Origin: Pelagicoccus mobilis
GTDB taxonomy: Bacteria; Verrucomicrobiota; Verrucomicrobiia; Opitutales; Opitutaceae
Length of the DNA stretch: 64,000 nucleotides
Direction of reading: 5' to 3'
Assembly: GCF_016595505.1 (NCBI RefSeq)
Contig: NZ_JAENIL010000045.1
Span: 1-64,000 of the forward strand
Below the pieces are notes generated by a model, which made no database searches, had not been told where the DNA came from, and saw only the letters and a program-made list of their open reading frames with translations. A program made the position numbers and the translations under genes. Shown here piece by piece: positions 48,326 to 56,262 of this stretch (the stretch's first letter is position 1; the number at the start of each line of letters is the position of its first letter).

Positions 48326-49906
48326 TTAGTTCCTGTAGTAGGTGGAGTCTCGGTTGACTACTTGGGTGAGTTGATTGTCGAGGGCTTTAAGTTGTTTTTT
48401 GTATTCGGGGTTGGATACGAGGTTGGTGAATTCGTAGGGGTCGGCTAGCATGTCGTAGAGCTCGCGGGAGCCGTCGAGGTAGCGGGTGTAGCGCCAGCGT
48501 TGGGTTCGCAGCGTGAAGTTGCCTTCTGTGTTCGACATGAGCACGTCTTCGGAGAAATCGGCCTGAGGGTTATCGAGGAGGGGGGTCATGTCGTAGCCGT
48601 GCACGTGGTCGGGGACTTTTAGTCCGGCGAGACTGGTGAGAGTTGGGTAGAGGTATTGCAGGCTAACCATGCGATCGCACTGAGCTCCTTGAGTGGAGGC
48701 GAGGCGACGTGGATCGCGCATCATGAAGGTGGTGTGATTGGCTCCTTCCCAGAGGGCGTGCTTGCGGTAACGGCGTTTGTCGCCGAGTTGCCAACCATGA
48801 TCGCCGAAGAGCATGACCACTGTATTGTCTTTGTGGGGACTGGTTTCGATGGCATCGACGAGTTGACCGAGGCAATGGTCAGCATAAGCGGTTGCCGCCA
48901 AGTAGGCTTGTACGGAACGTCTCCAACCTTCGATGGCGTCACCGTTGCGTTCTCCGGCGGCGAGTGTGAGATCGAAGTCTTCGTTTATGAAAAGTTCGCG
49001 GACTGTGGGAGGAATGTCGGTGACGTCTTCGTCTACCCAATCGACTAGTGATTGGTTGATGCCGGTCATTTCCGAGGTCGGGAAGAGATCGTAGAATTCA
49101 TCTGGGGCGTCCCAGGGCATGTGGGGAGCGAATAGTCCGACGGCGAGAAGGAATGGAGTATCGCCCGAAAGCTTCACCTTATGCGTCTTGCTGTGGAGGT
49201 CTTGGATCTCGGCTTTTCCGTGGGTGTAGAGGTTCGCGGCGAATTCTGCGTTGAGATAGTCCCAGCTGCGTTCGGTCGGGGTATTGCTTGAGCCGAAGGT
49301 GTAGTATCCGTTTTCTGGACTGTAGGGGGAGATGCTTCGCTTGATGCGGTCTGGGCCACCCATGCCCATGCGACGTTCGATCCAGGTGTCCCAGGAGTGG
49401 GCGATGTCAGGCCAGTCGTGGGTTTCGCCGTTTTTGGTTTCGACGCTTGGTTTGTGAAAAATCTTACCGAGGCCGACTGTCTGGTATCCGTTTTGACCAA
49501 GATATTGGGGGAGGGTAACTACGCCTTCGAAGGCCTCGGAGTGGCGAAAGTGACGGGAGTGTTCGCTGTATCCAGAAACGTGAGGCGGGATGCCGGTTAG
49601 GGCGGCTGTACGGCAGGGACCGCAGAGCGGTTGAGGAGAGAAGGTGTAGGTGAAAGTGGTGCTCTGGTTAGCGAGGCGTTCGATATTGGGCGCGACGCGG
49701 GCAATGATTTTTGTACGAGTAGCGGCGTTTGGATAGACTTTGCGGAGGAAGTTACCCGGTTGATCCACGAGCATGGCGTTGTAGTGGTTGAGATCGTCTA
49801 CTGCGATCATGAGGAAGTTGGGGCGCTCGGCGGAGCCGAACGACGGAAGTATGAAGTATGAGGTAAGAAGTAGGAAAAGGGGTAGTGATTTATGGATACG
49901 AGACAT
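48326..49906 (-). CDS. secreted S1 sulfatase with unusual CGPCR motif
   Basis: A 526-residue sulfatase with a signal peptide (MSRIHKSLPLFLLLTSYFILPSFGSA). PNFLMIAVDDLNHYNAML has the metal-binding DD. The catalytic motif is FSPQPLCGPCRTAALTGIP: Cys near 95 as formylglycine precursor, but the fourth position of CxPSR is a second Cys (near 98). GYQTVGLGKIFHKPS, LLAVGLFAPHMPWDAPDEFYDLFP and VVMLFGDHGWQLGDKRRYRKHALWEGANH place it with iduronate-2-sulfatase-like enzymes and the paralogue at 59399-60811. It acts outside the cytoplasm on a sulfated glycan. The minimal CxPxR needed for maturation is kept, so it is probably active. Confidence 0.92.
   Translation of the reverse strand: MSRIHKSLPLFLLLTSYFILPSFGSAERPNFLMIAVDDLNHYNAMLVDQPGNFLRKVYPNAATRTKIIARVAPNIERLANQSTTFTYTFSPQPLCGPCRTAALTGIPPHVSGYSEHSRHFRHSEAFEGVVTLPQYLGQNGYQTVGLGKIFHKPSVETKNGETHDWPDIAHSWDTWIERRMGMGGPDRIKRSISPYSPENGYYTFGSSNTPTERSWDYLNAEFAANLYTHGKAEIQDLHSKTHKVKLSGDTPFLLAVGLFAPHMPWDAPDEFYDLFPTSEMTGINQSLVDWVDEDVTDIPPTVRELFINEDFDLTLAAGERNGDAIEGWRRSVQAYLAATAYADHCLGQLVDAIETSPHKDNTVVMLFGDHGWQLGDKRRYRKHALWEGANHTTFMMRDPRRLASTQGAQCDRMVSLQYLYPTLTSLAGLKVPDHVHGYDMTPLLDNPQADFSEDVLMSNTEGNFTLRTQRWRYTRYLDGSRELYDMLADPYEFTNLVSNPEYKKQLKALDNQLTQVVNRDSTYYRN
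49846..49873 (-). repeat. heptanucleotide array in signal-peptide codons
   Basis: Four 7-nt units on the minus strand (CTACTTC, TTACCTC, ATACTTC, ATACTTC) inside the sulfatase signal peptide. Confidence 0.75.
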
Positions 49907-49918
49907 GGTTGGAAATTA

Positions 49919-49950
49919 TTGCCCACGAAGGTCACTAAGGGGGCACGAAG
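49919..49950. repeat. CCCACGAAGG dispersed repeat
   Basis: TTGCCCACGAAGGTCACTAA followed by GGGGGCACGAAG, upstream of the sulfatase start. Related copies at 5041, 35300 and 59355. Confidence 0.7.
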
Positions 49951-49983
49951 TTTTTTTTGATAAGGGGATGTTGGGCTGTGGGT

Positions 49984-50040
49984 GTCCGCTGGGGACCCGC
50001 CTTCGCGTGAAGCTTCGGAGGGCGGAGAGCGGCCGCTACC
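49984..50040 (-). repeat. nested GGTAGCGGCC repeat with internal insert
   Basis: Same composite as 45568-45624: outer GTCCGCTGGGGA and GCGGCCGCTACC, inner CCCGCCTTCGCGTGAAGCTT and CGGAGGGCGG. It lies a few bases after the MFS stop codon. Confidence 0.8.
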
Positions 50041-50047
50041 TTGGGCT

Positions 50048-51316
50048 TTAGTTGGCCGCTGCGGCTTCGGCAGCTTGTTTCTTACGTTGATTGTAACGTG
50101 GGTCGGGAATGCCGAGGACGATGATGATGCTAATAATCGACGCGACGGCGGAGATTGGCCATATATAGCTGTAGTCATTTCCAAGGAGATAGATGATCCC
50201 ACCGGCGATCCAGTATGCTAGGAGTCTCCCAAGTGCGTAGCAGATGTTTAGAACACCACTGAGTTGGCCAATGATGTCTCTTGGTAGGAATTCTGTGTAA
50301 AACGCCTTGTAGGTGACTTGGAAAACCACGGTTCCGGCGCTGATTACTACAGCTGCTAAAGACAGGGAATTCTGGCCTGTTGAAAAATACCCGACTATGG
50401 ATCCTCCCGCCATTACTGAGAAACCGATCGCTAAGGCGAGTGGTTTGGGTAGGAATCGTTCGACTGCCCAGCCAGCGGCAAACGCGAAGAAGATTGGAAT
50501 CAGAGAGAAGTAGCTCCATGCCTGCCCGAATTCGGCTCGTGAAAGGAGTAAGGTTTCAACGGCGTAAAGTGAGGCGAGGCCTTGGATTACGCTTAACGAA
50601 AAGGATGCGGAAAAGACCATCGTGAGGTAACGGCCGCGAATCGGGTCAGCAAAAGCGTCCTTAAAGTATCGTTTTATAGTTAGCTTGGGGCGGTCGGTTT
50701 TGACCGGCGGTTTTTCAAGGCGACCGATGTAAACAGCAACCGCTCCGACCATGAATGCCTGTGCGGCGGCGGCGATGTAGAAGGGAAGATTCGTTCCAAA
50801 GAAGTTGTCTCCGCCGTCCATCGCGTAACGTAGGAAGAAGAACCCTGCGATTTGTGAGCAGGTATTCATTGTACCCACCATCTTGGTACGCATTTCAGGT
50901 TTTACTAAGTCGGCCAACAGAGGGTGATCGCTTCCCCAGAGTATATCCTGAACGATTTGATAAATGAAGATCAGGGAGATTAGTAGAAACAGGCTTTGAG
51001 CATGTGGAATTAGGATGAGGCAGATTGCGACTATAGGTGCACCGACGATGAGGAAAAAGGCGCGGCGTCCAACAGGAGTCCAAATTCGGTCGCTGATAAT
51101 TCCGATGATCGGATTAGCGATGAAACCAAAGGCGGGGTTAAGGGATAGTAGGAAGCTTATTATGAAAGCGTTTTCGGTGAATTTCTTTATTTCCCAAGAA
51201 AGCACGTTGTTCGATACGAACTCAGTGATTACGAGACCAGTCCACATCGACGAGAACGCAAGGAAGAGTAGTGGTCCGGACTTTTTATAGGTTGGTGCAG
51301 CTGCGGTTGTGGACAC
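50048..51316 (-). CDS. MFS transporter (SLC45/GPH-like)
   Basis: A 422-residue inner-membrane carrier with about 12 hydrophobic segments and a short soluble N-terminus. GFIANPIIGIISDRIWTPVGRRAFFLIVG is the conserved MFS loop 2-3, in the form of SLC45/GPH-type sugar carriers, and YQIVQDILWGSDHPLLADLVKPEMR the fifth-helix region. The middle loop is long (YIGRLEKPPVKTDRPKLTIKRYFKDAF). It is divergent from the SSS symporter gene, and the 204-bp space has an operator-like site, so both carriers are probably co-regulated with the GH4 and GH27-like genes. It likely imports an oligosaccharide. Confidence 0.88.
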   Translation of the reverse strand: MSTTAAAPTYKKSGPLLFLAFSSMWTGLVITEFVSNNVLSWEIKKFTENAFIISFLLSLNPAFGFIANPIIGIISDRIWTPVGRRAFFLIVGAPIVAICLILIPHAQSLFLLISLIFIYQIVQDILWGSDHPLLADLVKPEMRTKMVGTMNTCSQIAGFFFLRYAMDGGDNFFGTNLPFYIAAAAQAFMVGAVAVYIGRLEKPPVKTDRPKLTIKRYFKDAFADPIRGRYLTMVFSASFSLSVIQGLASLYAVETLLLSRAEFGQAWSYFSLIPIFFAFAAGWAVERFLPKPLALAIGFSVMAGGSIVGYFSTGQNSLSLAAVVISAGTVVFQVTYKAFYTEFLPRDIIGQLSGVLNICYALGRLLAYWIAGGIIYLLGNDYSYIWPISAVASIISIIIVLGIPDPRYNQRKKQAAEAAAAN

Positions 51317-51375
51317 GTTCTAAGGGGCTAAATTGAAGGGGTATTACTTTTGATCCTGATGAGAATTTGATTAAG

Positions 51376-51393
51376 ACTTTCAAAAACGCAGGT
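51376..51393. promoter_or_regulatory. candidate operator between two transporter genes
   Basis: ACTTTCAAAAACGCAGGT. The first 13 bases are identical to the site at 42838. A further palindromic AACTT-CCAT-AAGTT lies at 51406-51419. Confidence 0.45.
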
Positions 51394-51520
51394 CAAATTG
51401 ATTAGAACTTCCATAAGTTGAAGCTTGACGCTGGCTGGTCAAGCTTTAGATCGAAAATCACTGGAATCGATTGATTCGATTCCGTTCCCCCATCGAACTC
51501 CCTATTTCTCCCCGCCCTGC

Positions 51521-53107
51521 ATGTATATCGATCTCGTTGTAGTCGTTGTCTATCTGGTTGCCGTTACCATTTTCGGTCTCTGGGTAGGACGTAATTCTGG
51601 CAAGGACAAGGAGTCCTATTTTCTGGGTGGCAAGAGTTTCGGTTGGGTGCTGATCGGCTTTTCTCTTTTTGCGACCAATATCTCGATTGGCCCTTTCGTG
51701 GGTGGCTCCGGTCTAGCGGGTAAAGCGGGCTTGGCGCAGATCAATCCCGAGTTGCTCGGCGGTCTCATGCTGTCGGTGTCGGCATTGATTTTCATCCCGT
51801 TGTTCATCAAGAGCTCGATTTACACGATTCCGCAGTTCTTGGAGCTCCGTTTCAATAAGACTTCTAAGCTTCTGTTTGGTGGGCTTTTCGCCTGCCAGTT
51901 CGTATTTTCAATGCCGCTGGCGATGTACACGGGTTCGATTGCGATTCTCGAGTTGTTCGAGTTTCCGGTCACGGAAGAGAACATTCGTTGGGTGTCGCTA
52001 TTAATCGTGCTGACGGTGGGATCGTACTCGGTGATCGGTGGCCTCAAGGCGGTGGTGGTAACTGACTTTGTTCAGGTAGTGATCATGCTTGTTGGCGGGT
52101 TCGCCGTGTTCGGCGTTGGACTGTACAAGATCGGCGGATTCAGTGGGCTCTACGAGGCGGCGGGAGCGAAGCAATTCGAGCTGCTGCGTCCGAGCGATGA
52201 CGAGTATTTCCCGTGGACGGCAGTGATTCCGGGGCAAATGCTCCACTCCGCGTTTTTCGCTTTTTGCAGTATCCAGATTTTGCAGCGCGCTCTGGGGGCG
52301 AAGAATATCAACTCTGCCCAGAACGGATTGTTGCTGGGAGGTTTTCTCAAGATGCTGGGCATCTTCTTGTTTACGCTGCCTGGAATCATTGGAGCGCAGC
52401 TTTATCCTGAAGTGGCATCCGATAGCCTGTACGCAACGATGATCCGCGAGTTTTTACCGGTCGGTCTGTCGGGACTGGTCTTGGCGGGGATGCTGGCCGC
52501 TTTGATGTCGAGCCAGGACTCTGGTATCAACGCGATGTCGGCAGTGGTCGCCCTGGATGTCTGGCCGGTCTTCCGCAAGAACGCGACCGAGAAGGAAGCG
52601 GTCATGGTCGGTAAACTGTTCGCGGGCAGCGTTCTGGTTTGGGGGATTTTGGCGGCCCCGTTCTTCAAGGATTTCCCAGAGGGGATCTACAGTATGATTT
52701 TGAAGATAGCCGGTTATATGATTTTGCCGACCGGTGTCTGTTATCTGGTAGGTCGGTATGTTCGCCGGGTGAATGGTGCTGGTGCAGTGGTGACGCTGGG
52801 AATTGGCCTCGTGCTTAACGTCTACTACGTTATGGCGAGCACGATTCCAGAGCTGCGATTCCTGCTGCCGGATTGGATGGCGAACCTGCATTTCTACGAG
52901 CTCTATCCGTTCATGGTGATCTTCCTGACGGTCATTTTGGTAGGGGTGAGCTTGCTTACGCCACCTCCGGAACCGGAGAAACTGGTCTGTCTCGAGAAGC
53001 CTCGAGCGGAGATCGATACAGGAGCTCCAACTCCATGGTACCGCAGGTTTCATTTCTGGTGGATGGTATATCTCGTGGCCTTTGTTTCGCTTTATATCGT
53101 TTTTTAG
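51521..53107 (+). CDS. sodium:solute symporter (SSS family)
   Basis: About 528 residues; start at 51521 (MYIDLVVVVVYLVAVTIFG) chosen because it begins the first membrane helix, the longer upstream reading being unlike a membrane protein. SSS family marks: FGLWVGRNSGKDKESYFLGGKSFGWVLIG, ATNISIGPFVGGSGLAG, VIGGLKAVVVTDFVQVVIMLVGG and FFAFCSIQILQRALGAKN. About 13-14 helices, the last at LVAFVSLYIVF. Paralogue of 3431-5020 with the same C-terminal TPPPEPEKL linker. It probably imports galactose or a small galactoside with sodium, judged only by its regulator and neighbours. Confidence 0.92.
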   Translation: MYIDLVVVVVYLVAVTIFGLWVGRNSGKDKESYFLGGKSFGWVLIGFSLFATNISIGPFVGGSGLAGKAGLAQINPELLGGLMLSVSALIFIPLFIKSSIYTIPQFLELRFNKTSKLLFGGLFACQFVFSMPLAMYTGSIAILELFEFPVTEENIRWVSLLIVLTVGSYSVIGGLKAVVVTDFVQVVIMLVGGFAVFGVGLYKIGGFSGLYEAAGAKQFELLRPSDDEYFPWTAVIPGQMLHSAFFAFCSIQILQRALGAKNINSAQNGLLLGGFLKMLGIFLFTLPGIIGAQLYPEVASDSLYATMIREFLPVGLSGLVLAGMLAALMSSQDSGINAMSAVVALDVWPVFRKNATEKEAVMVGKLFAGSVLVWGILAAPFFKDFPEGIYSMILKIAGYMILPTGVCYLVGRYVRRVNGAGAVVTLGIGLVLNVYYVMASTIPELRFLLPDWMANLHFYELYPFMVIFLTVILVGVSLLTPPPEPEKLVCLEKPRAEIDTGAPTPWYRRFHFWWMVYLVAFVSLYIVF

Positions 53108-53112
53108 GCTGG

Positions 53113-53130
53113 CTTGTCGTTTTTGAAAGT
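53113..53130 (-). promoter_or_regulatory. candidate operator upstream of the IclR-type gene
   Basis: Minus strand ACTTTCAAAAACGACAAG, identical over 14 bases to the site at 42838. A related ACTTGCAAAATA (minus strand) follows at 53134-53145. The position just before the regulator gene would suit autoregulation. Confidence 0.45.
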
Positions 53131-53216
53131 ACCTATTTTGCAAGTAACTCTCCTCCCCATATATCCTCAGTCCAATAATTCCGTCTCCGTTTTGGGGATG
53201 CTCAGCTAACAACTCT

Positions 53217-54050
53217 ATGTCACACATTGCATTAGGCCGCGGGCTCAAAGTCCTTCATCACCTCGTTCAACATGGCACTGCTCGCTTCAAGGACCTTGCC
53301 GAGCTGCTTGATCCCATTTCCCCCGCATCCCAGATGCGTCTGTTGCAGACCCTGATCAACCTCGGGGAAATCGAGAAGCACGAGAATCAATACCGCTTGT
53401 CCAGCAGCAGCTTTTTCGGGGTGGCTTCTTCGAACGACCCTTTTGCCATCAAGCCTGAGGAAGACGAGAAGATCAGCGAGATCGTCCGTGGGCTCGCTCG
53501 CGAGACGTCGTATTCGGCGGCGGTGTTTGGCTGGGTAACTCCGGGCACGATGGTCATTCTCAACAGCTATGTGCCGATCGGGAACGAAGTGCGCTACCGT
53601 CCGGCAGGGCAGGAGTGGCCGCTGGTGCCGTTCCATGATTATTCGAAGCTCTTCCTCGCGTACACACCTGAGTTTTACCAGGAGGACGCGTTTTTCCGCT
53701 GGAACCTCTATCTCAACGACGGCTACCGGATTAATGGATTCCAGGATTTCGTCGAGCGCCTGAACAAGATCAAAGAGCAAGGCTTCGCCTTGTCGGACGA
53801 GATCAAGCGGACCTTCGGGTCGCTGGTATTACCCGTTTTCGTTCACGAAGAAAAGATGCCACGTTTCGCCCTGGGGATTCTGATCCACAACAACCCATCC
53901 GATGAGAGGATCGAGGAGTTGAAAGGGCTGCTGCAGAATGGGGCAGATTCCTTGGTCGAAATTTTGAAGGACAACGTATCGCCGAAGCAGCTCGAGATGG
54001 ATGCGGCTCGTCTCAGTCGTGGCGTTCGCTACGTGGATCCGCACGAGTAG
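53217..54050 (+). CDS. IclR-type transcriptional regulator
   Basis: A 277-residue regulator. The N-terminal winged helix (ALGRGLKVLHHLVQHGTARFKDLAELLDPISPASQMRLLQTLINLGEIEKHENQYRLS) matches the IclR fold, then an effector domain with ETSYSAAVFGWVTPGTMVILNSYVP, FHDYSKLFLAYTPEF and LVLPVFVHEEKMPRFALGILI. The sequence is divergent from standard IclR proteins. It lies centrally among the GH4, transporter and GH27-like genes, and operator-like sites occur upstream of each; this makes it the best candidate for their regulator. A strong terminator follows. Confidence 0.75.
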   Translation: MSHIALGRGLKVLHHLVQHGTARFKDLAELLDPISPASQMRLLQTLINLGEIEKHENQYRLSSSSFFGVASSNDPFAIKPEEDEKISEIVRGLARETSYSAAVFGWVTPGTMVILNSYVPIGNEVRYRPAGQEWPLVPFHDYSKLFLAYTPEFYQEDAFFRWNLYLNDGYRINGFQDFVERLNKIKEQGFALSDEIKRTFGSLVLPVFVHEEKMPRFALGILIHNNPSDERIEELKGLLQNGADSLVEILKDNVSPKQLEMDAARLSRGVRYVDPHE

Positions 54051-54074
54051 TTGAGGGGAGTAGATTGATTTTTG

Positions 54075-54101
54075 AAGGCGCTCGGAAGGGCGCCTTTTTT
54101 T
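54075..54101 (+). terminator. intrinsic terminator after the IclR-type gene
   Basis: Perfect stem AAGGCGC / GCGCCTT with loop TCGGAAGG, followed by a run of seven T. Confidence 0.9.
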
Positions 54102-54150
54102 GTGTGGGTTTATCACCAAGGCCTGTTGAAGTGAACTCAACCTACAAGTC

Positions 54151-54214
54151 CCGCCTTTAGGCGGTAACTCTGGGGAGTGGAAACAAATAAGCCCGCTGAA
54201 GCGGGAACTCCAAC
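54151..54214. repeat. two GGAGTT-CCCGC hairpin units
   Basis: CCGCC-TTTA-GGCGG (54151-54164) followed by TAACTC, and CCCGC-TGAA-GCGGG (54192-54205) followed by AACTCCAAC. Same family as 1091-1165. Confidence 0.75.
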
Positions 54215-54423
54215 AGCTTTGCCTCGAACAGCAATCCATGGGATTTGCGGAGGAGCCCTTTTTGTCGGTGGGATGCATCGTCAAAGCTAGTGGAAGCAAA
54301 CAACGGTCGGATGGTGGAACGGCCGTGGGCGCTTCGCTTTGTCACTGTTATTCTCGCTTCGCTCGTTGAGGTGTCACCTTTCAGGTTCGGTACGTTCGGT
54401 ACCGCGGGCGTTGATGTCGCTGT

Positions 54424-54452
54424 TCACCCGCGGAGCGGCTGACCCACCTGAG
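54424..54452 (-). repeat. AGGTGGGTCAGCC repeat, second copy
   Basis: Twenty-nine bases identical to 37365-37393. Confidence 0.85.
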
Positions 54453-54482
54453 CGTGCTTTGGTCTGCAGGGGAGACTTTTTC

Positions 54483-54559
54483 GGTGGGGCGGCTTGTCCT
54501 CAAGACGACCAAATCGTCGCCCCAGCTCGAACCGTCGTCTTGGGACAAGCCGACCCACC
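54483..54559. repeat. long imperfect inverted repeat
   Basis: Left arm 54483-54509 (GGTGGGGCGGCTTGTCC then TCAAGACGAC) pairs with right arm 54534-54559 (GTCGTCTTGGGACAAGCC then GACCCACC) with a few mismatches around a 24-base loop. Confidence 0.75.
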
Positions 54560-54628
54560 TATTTTGCGTAGGGACGGTCGAATCGTTCGGGGGTGCCTTG
54601 AGAGGCGTGCTGTGCAATGATGTTTAGA

Positions 54629-54646
54629 ACTATCAAAAATGAAACC
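54629..54646 (+). promoter_or_regulatory. candidate operator upstream of the GH27-like gene (weak)
   Basis: ACTATCAAAAATGAAACC, 11 of 18 matches by eye to the palindrome at 54710. Confidence 0.3.
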
Positions 54647-54709
54647 TCTATATCGGTTTAGTTTTAAAAATGATAATTTAGTTTCATTTCGTGCTTGCGG
54701 GAGTGGGTA

Positions 54710-54727
54710 ACTTTCGACATCGAAAGT
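54710..54727. promoter_or_regulatory. candidate operator, perfect palindrome
   Basis: ACTTTCGA-CA-TCGAAAGT, an 8-bp perfect inverted repeat with a 2-bp spacer, 150 bases before the GH27-like start. Best form of the motif also seen at 42797-42895, 51376 and 53113. Confidence 0.6.
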
Positions 54728-54877
54728 ATTAGCCAACAGTGATTACATTTTCTCCGAAAACCTCTAGACCGGGCGCTTGTTAGGATGGTTGGCTGCCTAG
54801 CTTGTGATCCGTCTGCAAGTTTACCCATTCCAGCTGGTTAGCCCCCGGCCGGTTGAGTTTCGCACTCCCATTTCGTT

Positions 54878-56212
54878 ATGAGTCAATTTCACCCCATCCC
54901 ACCTTCGGGCTGGAACAGCTTCGACAGCTTCGGCGGCTACCTTCATGAGGAGGCGGCTTTCGCTCAATTGGAAGCCTTCGAGAAGAAGCTCGTTCCACAT
55001 GGATATGACACATTCGTTGTCGATATCGGCTGGTATGCCGAGTATGAGTTTAAGGAGGGTACCATCCTTCCGTCGCCGAAGCAAAAGCATGCGGGTGATG
55101 TGCACCTCGACGAATACGGTTTGCCGCTTCCGTCCAAGTGCTACTTCCCGAATGGGCTGCAGGGCTTGATTGATGCCACGCATGAGAAGGGCTTGAAGTT
55201 TGGTATTCACATGATGCGTGGGGTGCCGCGCAAGGCGGTCGAGTTGAAGCTTCCGATCAAGGGATCGAACGCAACCGCGGCTGACATCGCGAACACGGAC
55301 TCTACCTGCCCGTGGTGCCACTACAATTACGGCATCGATATGTCTAAGGCCGGTGCGCAGGAGTACTATGACTCTGTTGTCGCCATGCTCGCTGACTGGG
55401 GTGTCGATTTCATCAAGTACGACGACATCACCGGTTATGCAGATGAGATTGATGCGGTTTCCGTTGCTATCGAGCGTAGTGGACGACCCATTACATTGAG
55501 TCTCTCTCATGGAGGAGAGGCGGTATCTGAATTTACGGCATCCTATCGTCGGGCGGACCTCGTTCGTATTACCAAGGATATCTGGGACGACAAGGAATCG
55601 ATTCGTCGTTCCTTCAATGCTTGGGCGTACTGGAGTCAATTCGCCGAGCCCGGTTTCTGGATCGATCTCGATATGATTCCGTTTGGGGACCTGCAGACGA
55701 TGAGTCCGGAGCCGCAAAACGGAGATTTGCCGGAAGGTTACAACCCAGAGTTGTGTGGTAAGGGATGGCAGCGTGTTTGCGGTTTGAGTCTCGCTCACCG
55801 CCGTACGTTCATGACACAGCGTGCCTTGGCCTGTTCACCGCTCTTCTTCGGGGGCGATATGACGACCCTTACGGACGAGGACCTGGAGCTGCTTACGCAT
55901 CCCAGTATGCTCGCCTGTAACCGAAACGCGATCTGCGGCAAAAACATTTACATGGCTGGCGATGCCCAGGTGTGGAAGTCCGAAAGCCGTATCGTGCGTG
56001 GAGCAGGGTGGCTGGGCGTTTTCAATCGCAATCCTGAAAAGGGGAGAACGGAACGGATTACGTTAACTCACACTGGACTCGGATTGTCTCCTCGTACTCG
56101 CTTGCACGATGTCTGGAATGACGTTTCTTTAGGGACTCTTCGTGACGCGCCGCAGCTCGAGATTGAGCCCGATGGTTGCTACTTCATCGAGTTTGAGGGG
56201 AGCGTCGACTGA
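54878..56212 (+). CDS. cytoplasmic GH27/GH36-like alpha-galactosidase
   Basis: A 444-residue TIM-barrel enzyme without a signal peptide. PPSGWNSFDSFGGYLHEEAA is the typical GH27 opening, FVVDIGWYAEYEF follows, GLKFGIHMMRGVPRKAV, then VDFIKYDDITGY with the likely nucleophile Asp near 182 and GFWIDLDMIPFG with the likely acid/base Asp near 263-265 (WNDPDM in classic GH27). FMTQRALACSPLFFGGDMTTL and a C-terminal beta-domain complete it. It may act on alpha-galactosides or, given variation in the acid/base region, another alpha-sugar. It is followed 50 bases later by a cytoplasmic sulfatase gene, so a desulfation-then-hydrolysis pathway inside the cell is likely. Confidence 0.82.
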   Translation: MSQFHPIPPSGWNSFDSFGGYLHEEAAFAQLEAFEKKLVPHGYDTFVVDIGWYAEYEFKEGTILPSPKQKHAGDVHLDEYGLPLPSKCYFPNGLQGLIDATHEKGLKFGIHMMRGVPRKAVELKLPIKGSNATAADIANTDSTCPWCHYNYGIDMSKAGAQEYYDSVVAMLADWGVDFIKYDDITGYADEIDAVSVAIERSGRPITLSLSHGGEAVSEFTASYRRADLVRITKDIWDDKESIRRSFNAWAYWSQFAEPGFWIDLDMIPFGDLQTMSPEPQNGDLPEGYNPELCGKGWQRVCGLSLAHRRTFMTQRALACSPLFFGGDMTTLTDEDLELLTHPSMLACNRNAICGKNIYMAGDAQVWKSESRIVRGAGWLGVFNRNPEKGRTERITLTHTGLGLSPRTRLHDVWNDVSLGTLRDAPQLEIEPDGCYFIEFEGSVD

Positions 56213-56262
56213 ACCCCGTTTTGCCAGACGAACGAACCCCATAGTATTTTCGAACAAACTAC

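Larger units (their letters stand above)
54102..54877. other. repeat-rich intergenic region before the GH27-like gene
   Basis: About 780 bases without a supported gene. It holds GGAGTT-CCCGC-type hairpins (54151-54214), a 29-base duplicate of 37365-37393, a long imperfect inverted repeat (54483-54559) and, near the next gene, an AT-rich stretch with two operator-like sites. Short open frames here run through the repeats and look like nothing known. Confidence 0.7.
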
